Shown here piece after piece: positions 19,923 through 28,126 of a DNA stretch of 64,000 bases (the stretch's first letter is position 1; every line of letters begins with the position of its first letter). The notes under the pieces were generated by a model. That model worked only from the letters and a program-made list of their open reading frames with translations, was not told the origin of the DNA and made no database searches. The position numbers were made by a program, and so were the translations under genes. The DNA is taken from contig NZ_SLYD01000005.1 in assembly GCF_004340945.1 (NCBI RefSeq), positions 434,001 to 498,000 of the forward strand, read 5' to 3'. Source of the stretch: Sphingomonas sp. PP-F2F-A104-K0414. GTDB lineage: Bacteria > Pseudomonadota > Alphaproteobacteria > Sphingomonadales > Sphingomonadaceae.

Positions 19923-20474
19923 ATGAACCTACGCCAGCTTGCCAACGAAGAGTCCAATCGGCTCTCCAACCTTTTTTTAGGGTTCACGGTCGCGGCAATC
20001 GCGTTCGGTGCGCATGAGGTTAGCCAGTGGGAGCCGTCTAAGTCTGCCGCCATTGCGCTTGTGGCCGGGATGGCCTGGGCAGGTAGTTTTCTTGCCGGTG
20101 TTGCCCGCGGGCACGCCGTCTTTGACGCTATCCGGGCGAACGGAGCGATGAACGAGGGCGGCGAGCGACACCCACGGTTTGGCGAGACCAGAGACGCCTT
20201 CAACAACGCAAATCGGCGCGCAGGACAGGCATACACTTGGCAACGCTGGCTCTTGTTCGGCGGCGCCACCCTGTTTGCCGTAGCGGCACTCGGTCACGTG
20301 CTCGAGCGAGTAGACGTCGCCAATGAAAGGCGATGCCTTGCCATACAACGCGACATGCTTGCCGCTCAGCCACGCCGTCGCGATGATGCCGAGTTGTTTA
20401 GAGCGTTTGGCTGTCGACCGCAGGGCGAAGGCAGCGTGTATGCGCGACCGGTCACGAACAGGCACTCGGAGTGA
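19923..20474 (+). CDS. Hypothetical membrane protein (183 aa)
   Basis: A 183-residue protein with two hydrophobic helices near the N-terminus (FLGFTVAAIAFGAHEV and AAIALVAGMAWAGSFLAGVA) and one near residue 115 (WLLFGGATLFAVAALGHVL). The soluble parts are mostly helical and charged. Start set at MNLRQLANEESNRLSNLF (19923) because the preceding 25 codons look non-coding. It lies alone just inside the island edge. I recognise no family; small membrane proteins of this type are frequent cargo of tRNA-linked islands, but nothing here shows a function. Confidence 0.6.
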   Translation: MNLRQLANEESNRLSNLFLGFTVAAIAFGAHEVSQWEPSKSAAIALVAGMAWAGSFLAGVARGHAVFDAIRANGAMNEGGERHPRFGETRDAFNNANRRAGQAYTWQRWLLFGGATLFAVAALGHVLERVDVANERRCLAIQRDMLAAQPRRRDDAELFRAFGCRPQGEGSVYARPVTNRHSE

Positions 20475-20618
20475 GTAGCGCTGCCGCCTTAAAGTGAGGA
20501 TCGCGGCCGGTACAACTGGCGCTTCGCGTGCAGCATCGGGTCCTTGCTCCGAATGTCGTTATCGCACGTCACGCGACTTCCTATGGCGCTAAACCCATCC
20601 GCTCCGCATACTGGCGGA

Positions 20619-21074
20619 ATGCCAAGACCCAGCAAGAAGGCGGTTGCCGCCGCTAGAGCCTCCCTCGCTCGATCACACGCCGCGCGTCGGCTGACGCATT
20701 CTCCGCGCCGCCTACATGTCGAGGGTCTCGGCATGCTTGATGCGCATAATGACGGTATGATCTGGGCGTGCTGGATTGCAGGGACGTTGACCGGCCTGGT
20801 CGCGAAGCAGATCGACACGGTAGTCGCTGTAAACGGGGTGTTCGTTGCGATTGGAGTCTGGCGGTTCGGCGCCGCCTATCGTGATCGGGTCGATAGAGAT
20901 CTCAAACCGCTATCTAGAACCACAGGTGCCAACATCGACGACTCCGAGGAAGTCGAGTCTGCCATCCAAGGCCTATATCGCGACGCCGAAAAAATGGCGG
21001 CGCGCATGATCATCACCGGGACGGTCATTGGAGCGGTCGCACCCGTGCTCTGGCGTTTGGCAGGGTTTAAGTGA
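20619..21074 (+). CDS. Hypothetical membrane protein (151 aa)
   Basis: A 151-residue protein: a basic N-terminal third (MPRPSKKAVAAARASLARSH) followed by a hydrophobic hairpin around residues 50-85 (MIWACWIAGTLTGLVAKQID and TVVAVNGVFVAIGVWRFGA), a charged linker, then a last helix (MIITGTVIGAVAPVLWRLAG). In-frame ATGs also occur at 20544 and 20583; I chose 20619 for the GGCGGA just upstream. Same strand as the previous gene but 144 bases away. Function unknown. Confidence 0.5.
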   Translation: MPRPSKKAVAAARASLARSHAARRLTHSPRRLHVEGLGMLDAHNDGMIWACWIAGTLTGLVAKQIDTVVAVNGVFVAIGVWRFGAAYRDRVDRDLKPLSRTTGANIDDSEEVESAIQGLYRDAEKMAARMIITGTVIGAVAPVLWRLAGFK

Positions 21075-21106
21075 ACATCGAGGCAATCCGACGTTGCGGG
21101 TGACGA

Positions 21107-21298
21107 TCATGCGCGATGATAAGGCTGGTTCCGGAGTTGATCGAACCGGGCAGTTATGGCCTTCCACATCGTCACTGTGTCCCACTCGCCGGCGATCGCA
21201 GCGGCTCCAATCGTTTGAGCTATGTGTCGGGGTGCGCTGTCGCCGTGGTCTCGCTCGACCTTCAGCGCGATAGCCCATAGCTCGTGTTCGGACGCCAT
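21107..21298 (-). CDS. DUF6961-like small protein (63 aa)
   Basis: Sixty-three residues, mostly helical: MASEHELWAIALKVERDHGD, then APRHIAQTIGAAAIAGEWDT and a last helix ending ITARFDQLRNQP. The WAIALKVERDHG...APRHIAQ..GA pattern is common among short sphingomonad proteins I know as DUF6961; this is recall, not a search. It is often found on mobile or phage-like segments. No function is known. Confidence 0.65.
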   Translation of the reverse strand: MASEHELWAIALKVERDHGDSAPRHIAQTIGAAAIAGEWDTVTMWKAITARFDQLRNQPYHRA

Positions 21299-21452
21299 GG
21301 CCTATTATATCCACTTCGCCGTCTCGGCATCAAGGCCGTCGCGCTGGGGGTCAATAAGCGCGATGTGATCGCCACAGAACATCTCGCTTCGATCAGTAGC
21401 CTAGTAGGGTCGGGGTACCGAAGCCGCAGAGCTTCGAAAACTTACGACATCC

Positions 21453-23015
21453 TCAGTCGAACATTCCTTCGGTCACATATCCGCGGTCGACTATCTTATA
21501 ATGAGCCTTAGGATCGCGCTGATATTTTGGACCCTCGAAAGTGAGAAGGCCTTTTGTAACCAGCTTATCTAGGTCTTTCTTTGAAGTGCTCCACCGGCGC
21601 CCGGTCAGGCGTTCCGCTTCGGCAACTTGGATGGTTCCGTTATTAAATGCATACCCTACAATCTGAATCTCGTGTTCTGCCAGCTGCTTCCACAGATCTA
21701 CGCCGCAATATGTCGCAACGTCTTTATCTGTAGATCGCTTCCGCGTCTGGTGGTCATTCCGGAGAGTTACGCGCACAGATACTCCATGCATAGTCTCTTG
21801 CGAAAATGTTGGAGCTGGAAGATTGTACCGTTCCATACTTTCTCGCATCCGGCGCGTTCCCTCTCTCGTCATTTGGACAAACCCTAAATAACGGAGAGCC
21901 TCCATCAAGTGTGGATTGCGGGACGCTCTATGGTGATACACGTTTTCAGCATTAACGGGCGGCACAAAACCTCCCGGGCTTTCAATCTCCAGCCTATCCG
22001 AGAAAAACTTTACGGTTATTTCCGAACCACTGAAGCTATAAGACCGGTGAACTAGCGCATTGATTATCGCCTCCAGCCAAGCATGGCGCGGGTATTCTGG
22101 CGTAGTAACAAACTTGCCGTCACGGCTCAGCCATGTCACGTTGTAGTTTAGGTCAGCGATACTGACGCCAGCCTTCTGCAATATTGCCGGGATATTTCCT
22201 TCAACGTAATAATCTCGGAGGGGGCGGAAAGTCTGCCCGCTGCCTTCCTCGGTGCCTTCAAAGCGCTGCACGCGCAATCTACAGCCAGCATGTTGATAAC
22301 GCGGATCTTTCGCCGCAAACAGTACGAGACAATTGAGGGGTATGACTCCATCAGCATCCCGCAGCAGTAGATGCCGGTCTACTAAGACATCTTCATTCGA
22401 CCAGTCCTTCCCCTCCCGCTCTCTAAAGTTATCGCAAAACTCCTGAATGATAGCCGCGTCAAAGTCCCTAGGATAATTAAACATACCGCCCGGACGTTGC
22501 TCCCACGACCGCTCATGACGAGTAGACCGAAAATCATCTCTTTCCTCAGGAGACATACGGTGCTTCGTATCGCCCCTCCGTATGAAAGCCTCGTTCTTGT
22601 TGGTTTCAACGAGAACACCTCTGTAAGGAACGTACATCAAGACGACGAAGTCCGGCTTCCCGTTGATGGGTGTAGCGATCCGACGGGATTCAGGAGCAGC
22701 ATCAGGGCACTTCTGGAGATGAAATTTTTCAAGGTTATTCAGTTGGTCTTGACTTAGATTTGCACATCCAGAAACCGTGCCATCGTCCTCGACGCCGACT
22801 AAAACGATGCCGCCATCCACCGTGTTCGACCACATGCTTAGGTATTCGGCCAGAATGTCAAAATGGATCTTACGAGCCGATTTTCGTTCAAGTCGCCTGT
22901 CTTCGAGAAACGCATCTAGGTTCAAGCTGTCCAGCTTGAGCCATAGGTCACGGGGGGACCAGGTGGCCGCGTGGTTTTTGTCAAATCCGAATAACGAAAG
23001 CTGCTCGCCTGCCAT
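21453..23015 (-). CDS. Schlafen AlbA_2 domain, ATP-binding protein
   Basis: A 520-residue protein of the bacterial Schlafen AlbA_2 type. The AlbA_2 domain (about residues 30-150) shows LERKSARK, DGGIVLVGVEDDGTV and AFIRRGDTKHRMSPEE. A GHKL-like ATP-binding region follows, with EAIINALVHRSYSFSG and LEIESPGGF, and a C-terminal winged helix lies around residues 455-510 (RLTGRRWSTSKKDLDKLVTK). The family includes predicted transcription regulators and nuclease-linked proteins; some members act in phage defence. Base composition is lower in GC than the core genes, a sign of transfer. A strong palindrome lies 11-36 bases upstream of the start. Role unproven. Confidence 0.8.
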   Translation of the reverse strand: MAGEQLSLFGFDKNHAATWSPRDLWLKLDSLNLDAFLEDRRLERKSARKIHFDILAEYLSMWSNTVDGGIVLVGVEDDGTVSGCANLSQDQLNNLEKFHLQKCPDAAPESRRIATPINGKPDFVVLMYVPYRGVLVETNKNEAFIRRGDTKHRMSPEERDDFRSTRHERSWEQRPGGMFNYPRDFDAAIIQEFCDNFREREGKDWSNEDVLVDRHLLLRDADGVIPLNCLVLFAAKDPRYQHAGCRLRVQRFEGTEEGSGQTFRPLRDYYVEGNIPAILQKAGVSIADLNYNVTWLSRDGKFVTTPEYPRHAWLEAIINALVHRSYSFSGSEITVKFFSDRLEIESPGGFVPPVNAENVYHHRASRNPHLMEALRYLGFVQMTREGTRRMRESMERYNLPAPTFSQETMHGVSVRVTLRNDHQTRKRSTDKDVATYCGVDLWKQLAEHEIQIVGYAFNNGTIQVAEAERLTGRRWSTSKKDLDKLVTKGLLTFEGPKYQRDPKAHYKIVDRGYVTEGMFD

Positions 23016-23025
23016 ACCATATCTG

Positions 23026-23051
23026 GTGTGACGAGCACCTGCTCATCACAC
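23026..23051. promoter_or_regulatory. 26-bp palindromic operator
   Basis: A near-perfect dyad with half-sites GTGTGACGAGCA and TGCTCATCACAC around a central CC. An extra exact half-site GTGTGACGAGC occurs at 23082-23092. The dyad sits 11-36 bases upstream of the minus-strand start at 23015, within the intergenic region shared with the plus-strand DUF4145 gene. Position and symmetry suggest a repressor site, perhaps for autoregulation. Confidence 0.65.
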
Positions 23052-23252
23052 TACCCCTTGATTTTCGTTTCCTCGCACACTGTGTGACGAGCTCGATGCT
23101 CTACTATGCTGGGATTCGTGGGCGAAGAACAGCGCCAACCGTGCCGCACGGGCATAGCCGGGGCTCAGTGGCGGGAGGCATCGACGGTTAGTATGTGGCT
23201 GGACAAGCACCCGGTGGTCGCTCAGGTTTAGAAGCTATGTCGAGGATGTTTC

Positions 23253-24086
23253 GTGGCTGAAGTCGCTGGTGACACAAAACTGGTAATTACCTGCGAGAAG
23301 TCGCACTGCCCGACGTGCGGTCGAGAGCAAAATTGTGATCTGCATGGTCGGGTATACCGACCATGGGAGTATTCGGATCGCAGCGGCAATTCGACATCAG
23401 GCGGCGTCACCCATAGTCTGTTTGAATGCCGGGGCTGCAATACCGTTTTTTACGAGACCAGCGCGTGGGACGAAAATGACTATGACCAGTGGTATGATCA
23501 CTGGGGGAAAGAGCAGCAGCAGGCGAACCTTACCAAAGCTACATTCCCGCGCCCTTCCCTTCGTGAACGGCCAAACTGGATAGAGAAAGAGGGTAAACTA
23601 GATGCCGAACTACGTCGCATTCTCGAGGAAACTTATGGGGCGATTGAAGCGGGAAGTCTGACGCTTTCACTAATTGGATTAAGAAGTACGCTGGATCGCT
23701 GCTTCGCGCTATTGGACATCGATCCCGCCATGACTTACGTTGAGAAGATAACTGCGCTTCAAGTCGGCCACTATATCGGAAAATCGGAGTACGATAGCCT
23801 GACTGTTTTAGTGAACGCAGGCAACGCTGCCGCCCATCAAGGCTGGCGCGCTGAACAAGATCAGGTTGCTCGGCTTCTGGATGTCTTAGAGAATTTCGTG
23901 CAGCGCGTGATCGTTAATGGTCGACAAGCTGTTGAGATCGGAGCCGACATCCCGGCGAGGCAGGCTCGGCGACCAAAGGGCTTAGGCCCACAGGAGACGG
24001 GTGCGTCGAGCTTGGCCAGTGAGGACCGGGGGGCGCCATATAGCGCGGGAGGGGTTCCCAGTCCGCCGACGGAGGCGGCCAAGTAG
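23253..24086 (+). CDS. DUF4145 domain-containing protein
   Basis: A 277-residue protein. An N-terminal zinc-ribbon-like region carries CPTCG (residues 19-23) and CRGC (about 69-72). The DUF4145 helical domain follows at about 120-225, with AIEAGSLTLSLIGLRSTLDR and VLVNAGNAAAHQG, where the final histidine is typical. The last 45 residues are low-complexity. The start is a GTG; nearby ATGs are out of frame. DUF4145 proteins are common near restriction systems and in mobile islands. It diverges from the Schlafen-type gene with the operator between them. Confidence 0.75.
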   Translation: MAEVAGDTKLVITCEKSHCPTCGREQNCDLHGRVYRPWEYSDRSGNSTSGGVTHSLFECRGCNTVFYETSAWDENDYDQWYDHWGKEQQQANLTKATFPRPSLRERPNWIEKEGKLDAELRRILEETYGAIEAGSLTLSLIGLRSTLDRCFALLDIDPAMTYVEKITALQVGHYIGKSEYDSLTVLVNAGNAAAHQGWRAEQDQVARLLDVLENFVQRVIVNGRQAVEIGADIPARQARRPKGLGPQETGASSLASEDRGAPYSAGGVPSPPTEAAK

Positions 24087-24149
24087 CTGACTGGCGCTTT
24101 GGCCTGAACCTGACGGACTTGGCGTACGGTCTGGCGCAAGCAAAAAGAA

Positions 24150-24169
24150 AGGGCCGCCAAGGCGACCCT
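24150..24169 (-). terminator. Probable terminator, bidirectional
   Basis: Inverted repeat of nine positions (AGGGTCGCC/GGCGGCCCT on the minus strand, one G-U pair) with a two-base loop. It is followed by TTTCTTTTTG on the minus strand and by GAAAGTTTTT on the plus strand. It separates two converging genes. Confidence 0.7.
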
Positions 24170-24328
24170 GAAAGTTTTTAGGAGAGGATGCCTGAAAGGC
24201 TCAGTCTTTATGCCGGGCCAACCGCGTCGTGGCGATTGCAAATTCAGCTATCGCGGAATGCATTTTATGCATCCTTTGCGGTACTTATGGGATCACTGAA
24301 ACGGCCCCCTGCCCTTCGTTGCCGCACC

Positions 24329-25450
24329 TCACCAAACCGTGGCCCCCATCTCCTCCAACCAGTCAGACGAGCCATGATCTTTCAGCAAGTCGAGCATTCG
24401 GAAGCCGTCACCGTCACCAATGTCCTCGTCCAACGATCGCGTGCCGAACTTGCTGGCGTAGTTTCTGATTACCCGGTTTCGGAATTTTCCCGCCTGCGCG
24501 CTGATTTGATCAGGTGAAAGCTGCCCCTCAGCGAGGGCAAGCCAAATGTCCGAAACCGCGTCGTCGACTAGATCCGAGGCTATGCCACGTCCGATCGAGG
24601 CAACAATGTGCGCGTAGAGCGGGTTCGACATCGGTGAGATGGCCGCACCAAGCAGCTTCGGCTTTGGCTTAACCGCGTGCTTCCGCCAAGCCTTCCCGAT
24701 TGAGGGTAGAAACAGCGCGTGTCGCCATTCCCAGATCTGCTCCCTATGGACGCCAAGATCTTTGGCTATCTCGTAGTCGTCGAGGCCGTCCGCGTACAAC
24801 ACGAATGCTCGGGCTCTACGATCCGTGCGCATCTTGGAATACGCCCGACCACTTGGGTGGCGCGGGGTACTTCGACGGGTTGTTCCAGATTGTCGAACGT
24901 AGGGCGTGCCGAGAAGAGCCTCTGTATACCATCTTTCAACAGACTTTACCGTAGTGGCCATTTCTCTCGCGATCATCGGAGCGCCGACGCCGCGCTTCAA
25001 TAACGCAACAGCGCGACGCTTTAGATCTGGGGTGATGAAGGCTAGATGCTCAGAAGTTCGCAAGGTTCGCCCCGGCGGTAAATTGGGCGGCAGGCCTCTC
25101 CGTTGGCGCCATGTGAACACGCTATTGGGCCGGATACCCACCGCTTCCGCAATGACTGAATCCGTATTGCCGGCGTCATAAAGCTCACGACGGAGCTTCA
25201 TGCGCTCAGGAGAGATTTTATGATGCTCGGGAGGCAGCTCGATCGACGTTTCAGCGTTCCGGAGCTTGGCCTTTGCTGGCACATTTGGATTGCTGTTGAC
25301 TGGGAACGCGTTGCGAAGACGCCAATCCTGTATAGTGGTTCGGCTAACACCTTGCTCTCGCGATATTGCCCGGTCGCTAAGGCCGGCTTTGTAAAGCGCG
25401 TACCTCTTTGCCATACGGACACCTTGATCTTCGTCTGACCTTCTCGCCAT
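24329..25450 (-). CDS. Four-HTH protein with sigma-factor-like C-terminus
   Basis: A 373-residue basic protein with an unusual plan. Four tandem helix-turn-helix units recur at about residues 12-50, 83-122, 143-183 and 211-249. Each has the form (L/Y)-x-x-G-x-x-x-x-x-I-A-x-x-x-G-V/I-x-x-x-x-(V/I)-x-x-W-R; examples are YKAGLSDRAISREQGVSRTT and YADGLDDYEIAKDLGVHREQ. After a Lys-rich linker comes a segment resembling sigma-70 region 2: DLVDDAVSDIWLALAEG, KFRNRVIRNYASKFG, then SLDEDIGDGDG. There is no recognisable region 4 after it. Start at 25450 has GGGAG upstream; ATGs 15 codons before and 12 after are possible. I know no named family with this plan; it may be a phage-type transcription factor. 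Confidence 0.6.
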   Translation of the reverse strand: MARRSDEDQGVRMAKRYALYKAGLSDRAISREQGVSRTTIQDWRLRNAFPVNSNPNVPAKAKLRNAETSIELPPEHHKISPERMKLRRELYDAGNTDSVIAEAVGIRPNSVFTWRQRRGLPPNLPPGRTLRTSEHLAFITPDLKRRAVALLKRGVGAPMIAREMATTVKSVERWYTEALLGTPYVRQSGTTRRSTPRHPSGRAYSKMRTDRRARAFVLYADGLDDYEIAKDLGVHREQIWEWRHALFLPSIGKAWRKHAVKPKPKLLGAAISPMSNPLYAHIVASIGRGIASDLVDDAVSDIWLALAEGQLSPDQISAQAGKFRNRVIRNYASKFGTRSLDEDIGDGDGFRMLDLLKDHGSSDWLEEMGATVW

Positions 25451-25656
25451 GCGCGGCACTCCCGCCAAGTCCCATAGGACGGAAGGGAACACCAAGGCGC
25501 AAAGTCCTCAACAGATTCGGTACGAGCCGACTGAAACGCCCGCCGAGCTGTGTAGTATTAGTTAGCGACCTGAGGCGGGGCCTCGCCCCATTGGCCAGCA
25601 TTAGCCTGCTGCGCCGTTCGCTTTCTTCCGGATACAAATAAGGCTATGCCGCCTGC

Positions 25657-25896
25657 ATGAGCTTTCTCGCTGCATGTTTCGGAGGCCCCTTGCTTCGTCG
25701 CCTTATCGGCGGCTGGTGGGACAGCTTCAAAGCCAAGCGCGCAGGCGAACCCGTGCCGATGAAACTACGTGGCGGCGTGTGGCGCCCGTCCGGGCTGGTC
25801 CACAATGTCGACCGCGCCGCTGATTGGGTCGCCTACTTCGGAATGTTCTGCATCCTGCTGGCGATCGTCGGCGCGGTTTACGGGGCGACGAAGTAG
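25657..25896 (+). CDS. Small phage-type membrane protein (79 aa)
   Basis: Seventy-nine residues with a positively charged middle (SFKAKRAGEPVPMKLRGG) and one C-terminal membrane helix (WVAYFGMFCILLAIVGAVYG). It sits beside prophage-like remnants and ends two bases before the stop of the converging gene fragment. Function unknown. Confidence 0.5.
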   Translation: MSFLAACFGGPLLRRLIGGWWDSFKAKRAGEPVPMKLRGGVWRPSGLVHNVDRAADWVAYFGMFCILLAIVGAVYGATK

Positions 25897-25898
25897 CT

Positions 25899-26480
25899 TC
25901 ACCGCCCCGCCGCGGCGTAGGGTATGAGCGCCGCAGCAACCGACGACCCCGAATTACTCCCGTAGCGTTGGCCTCGTTCCTCCAGCGCCCTAGCTGCCTC
26001 GCGGTTTGCAAGCCGGCGCTGGTCGAGGGACAATAGCTGAGCGATCGTCGCGGCTGGATCCGGGTTGAGCGCGACTGGTGCGATCTGCTCAGCCTTCGCC
26101 GTTGCTCGTGCACCAAGACCTAGCGTGATGGCATCCCGCGCGCGCTGCGAGGCACCCGCGCGAATTGCCGTGCCGATCGGGACCTGCCCTAGCAGGACGT
26201 TGGCGCCGACCTCCGCAGCCGGTCCAAGCCAGTCGCCGCCCTGGAACGCTTGATCCGCCGTTTGCCGTTCGGCCGTCATCGAGTTGCCGATAAGGCGATT
26301 GCTCGATGCTGCCATCTGGCGCTCCATGTCAGCTTGCGACAGTAGGCGCGCAATGTCGTCCCCTCCCTCAGGGTATAGCGTGCCCAGGCGCTGCTCCATT
26401 GCCGGGGTCCCGAGTACGCTTTCAAACGGGTTCGAACTGTAGCGTAGGCGCCCGGCGTTCTCGGCAAGCTGCGACTGGAA
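25899..26480 (-). pseudogene. C-terminal remnant of a phage-like gene
   Basis: About 190 codons beginning around FQSQLAENAGRLRYSSNPFE and ending SVAAALIPYAAAGR. The sequence is Ala/Gln-rich with AQLLSLDQRRLANREAARAL, typical of the C-terminal part of a larger phage structural or internal protein. A minus-strand ATG at 26516 would extend it, but those residues are encoded by DNA belonging to the neighbouring plus-strand gene, so the original 5' part is lost. The junction lies between about 26440 and 26490. Confidence 0.55.
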
Positions 26481-26487
26481 CACCACA

Positions 26488-27141
26488 CGTCGCAACCTCC
26501 TGCGCTTCGGCACCACCGCAGCCGCCTACGCAGCCGGCGCGTCGATCGTCACCGGGGGCGTTGCACTGGCGTCGCAGGCAAAGGGCGCAGCGCCTACGAG
26601 CATTAGCCCCGGCCTACGCCATGCCCTTGCTAAACTCGCGACCGCGGAACGCATTCTGGATCACTATCAGGAGACCGTTTTCACGCCGACGCGCCGGCGA
26701 TGGCTGGCGGCGAAAGAGGCCGTGCCTCACGCGGTCATCGCGCCGTCAGCGGTATGGCGCGGGTCACCCACCTTTTGGGCGACTTACAACGATCATGCGA
26801 TCCAGCTCGCGAAGGAATTGGTCGAGAGCAACCCACGGACGAGCAAGAAAGGCGACGTGATCCGCGCGCGCAAGTTGATCGCCGCCAATCACCGCCGCGC
26901 GCGGGCCATAGACCAGGTGCACAAAACTTCCGGCATCGGCCCTCGCTGCGAAGAGAGCGACCGTCTGTTAGAGATCATGGTCGAAGCCGAGGACGCCGTG
27001 TGCGCCTATCCGGCGTCGAACCTCGCAGACCTTGAAGCCAAGCTGGCGTTCTTTGAGGAACGCGACCTTGCAAAGAATGACGGCAACATGGCGCTGGTGC
27101 TTGCCGACGCCCGCCGTCTACTTGCCCAGAAGGGCCGCTGA
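26488..27141 (+). pseudogene. 5'-truncated prophage protein with twin-Arg signal
   Basis: An open frame from 26443 to 27141 without a usable ATG, GTG or TTG in its first 90 codons. The recognisable part starts at 26488 with RRNLLRFGTTAAAYAAGASI, a twin-arginine leader followed by a hydrophobic stretch, then a helical domain (ATAERILDHYQETVF to DARRLLAQKGR). The natural start codon just before the RR motif is missing, lost at the same junction that truncated the divergent gene. A GTG at 26722 could only make the C-terminal 139 residues. Confidence 0.6.
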
Positions 27142-27142
27142 T

Positions 27143-27391
27143 ATGGCAACCCAACTCAACCCGGGGGCGGCGCGGCCCGTCCCCGCCTTCGACCCCGCCG
27201 CATGGCTCGGCGCCCTTGTGTCGATCGGCGGAGGCTATGCCCTCGCGTCCGGCCGCAAGCTCTGGCTGGTGGTCGAGGAATGCGCGACGGTCGACATTGA
27301 GGATCTGATGCGCCCGCTGATCGGCCACCCCGATCGCGTCGAAGCCGTGCGGTCCGCCATAGAGCGCCGCCAGAACGGAGGGACACTGTAA
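27143..27391 (+). CDS. Hypothetical prophage protein (82 aa)
   Basis: Eighty-two residues beginning MATQLNPGAARPVPAFDPAA with a short hydrophobic region (WLGALVSIGGGYALASG) and an acidic middle. It starts one base after the stop of the preceding fragment and its stop overlaps the next ATG as TAATG, so the genes formed a compact early operon. Function unknown. Confidence 0.6.
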   Translation: MATQLNPGAARPVPAFDPAAWLGALVSIGGGYALASGRKLWLVVEECATVDIEDLMRPLIGHPDRVEAVRSAIERRQNGGTL

Positions 27392-27594
27392 TGGCAAGCC
27401 GAGCCCCCGCCTATGACGCAACCCCGCTGGACGTGCTGCTAGCGTCCGTTCCCAGCCTGCCCCGTGCGATCCTCGCCCGTCTCACCGCTCGCATGATCGA
27501 GCGAATGGACGAGAAAAAGAGGTTGTTGACCTGGTATGCGAGTATCAACCCTACAAAGGGGGCAATCCGATGCTCAGAGGACTTCACGATCTGA
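27391..27594 (+). CDS. Chimeric small protein (67 aa)
   Basis: The first 40 residues (MASRAPAYDATPLDVLLASV to ARMIERMDE) read as the usual start of a small prophage protein. The last 27 residues (KKRLLTWYASINPTKG...) are an out-of-frame reading of the following remnant, so the natural C-terminus is lost. A recombination junction at about 27505-27520 explains this. The product is probably non-functional. Confidence 0.5.
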   Translation: MASRAPAYDATPLDVLLASVPSLPRAILARLTARMIERMDEKKRLLTWYASINPTKGAIRCSEDFTI

Positions 27595-28010
27595 ATAACC
27601 ATGACAAGCATCGAATGGTACTCCCAACCACCCAATACTCCGTGCTGGGGGTTAGCTTGGACGCGATGTTGTTATCCGCGCTCGAAGAGCGTTTGCGTGA
27701 GTTACCGGCCGACGCTGTTAAGGAGCGGGAAAATTTTGCGCGATTCAAGCAACAAGGCTTTCGGACCTATTCACCTATGGGCGCACCGACCGTTGCCTTA
27801 AGGGAAGGCGAACCGATCGCCCAAATGTCTTACGTCAACAACCCGAACGATGGCCTATCATTCTCTGATGAGAAGCCCGGCGTCGTATTTCCAGATGGAT
27901 ATTTTCTGACCGGCGCGGTCTGTTCGACAATGTCGAAGCTGACTGACACAATATTTCAAATGGTTGAACGGTTTGAAGGCGTGGCAAGAGGTATGGCGCG
28001 AACGAACTAA
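27506..28010 (+). pseudogene. 5'-truncated hypothetical protein (DKHR-type)
   Basis: Open in frame from before 27506, reading EVVDLVCEYQPYKGGNPMLR then LHDLNNHDKHRMVLPTTQYS. That pattern belongs near the N-terminal third of a family of hypothetical proteins I recall as having QPY...L..L..LN..DKHR. The true start is missing because this DNA is joined to the gene at 27391. An ATG at 27570 could produce a 146-residue partial protein. GC is lower than the core. Confidence 0.5.
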
Positions 28011-28126
28011 TCACAGCTGCCTAAGTGACGCTGGCGCTATGGGACCCACATGATCGGCTTGATTGTCGATGAAATATTAAGCGGTTGGAGGAAAGCAGGC
28101 TATTATTAGGTGAAAAATCTGAAAAA

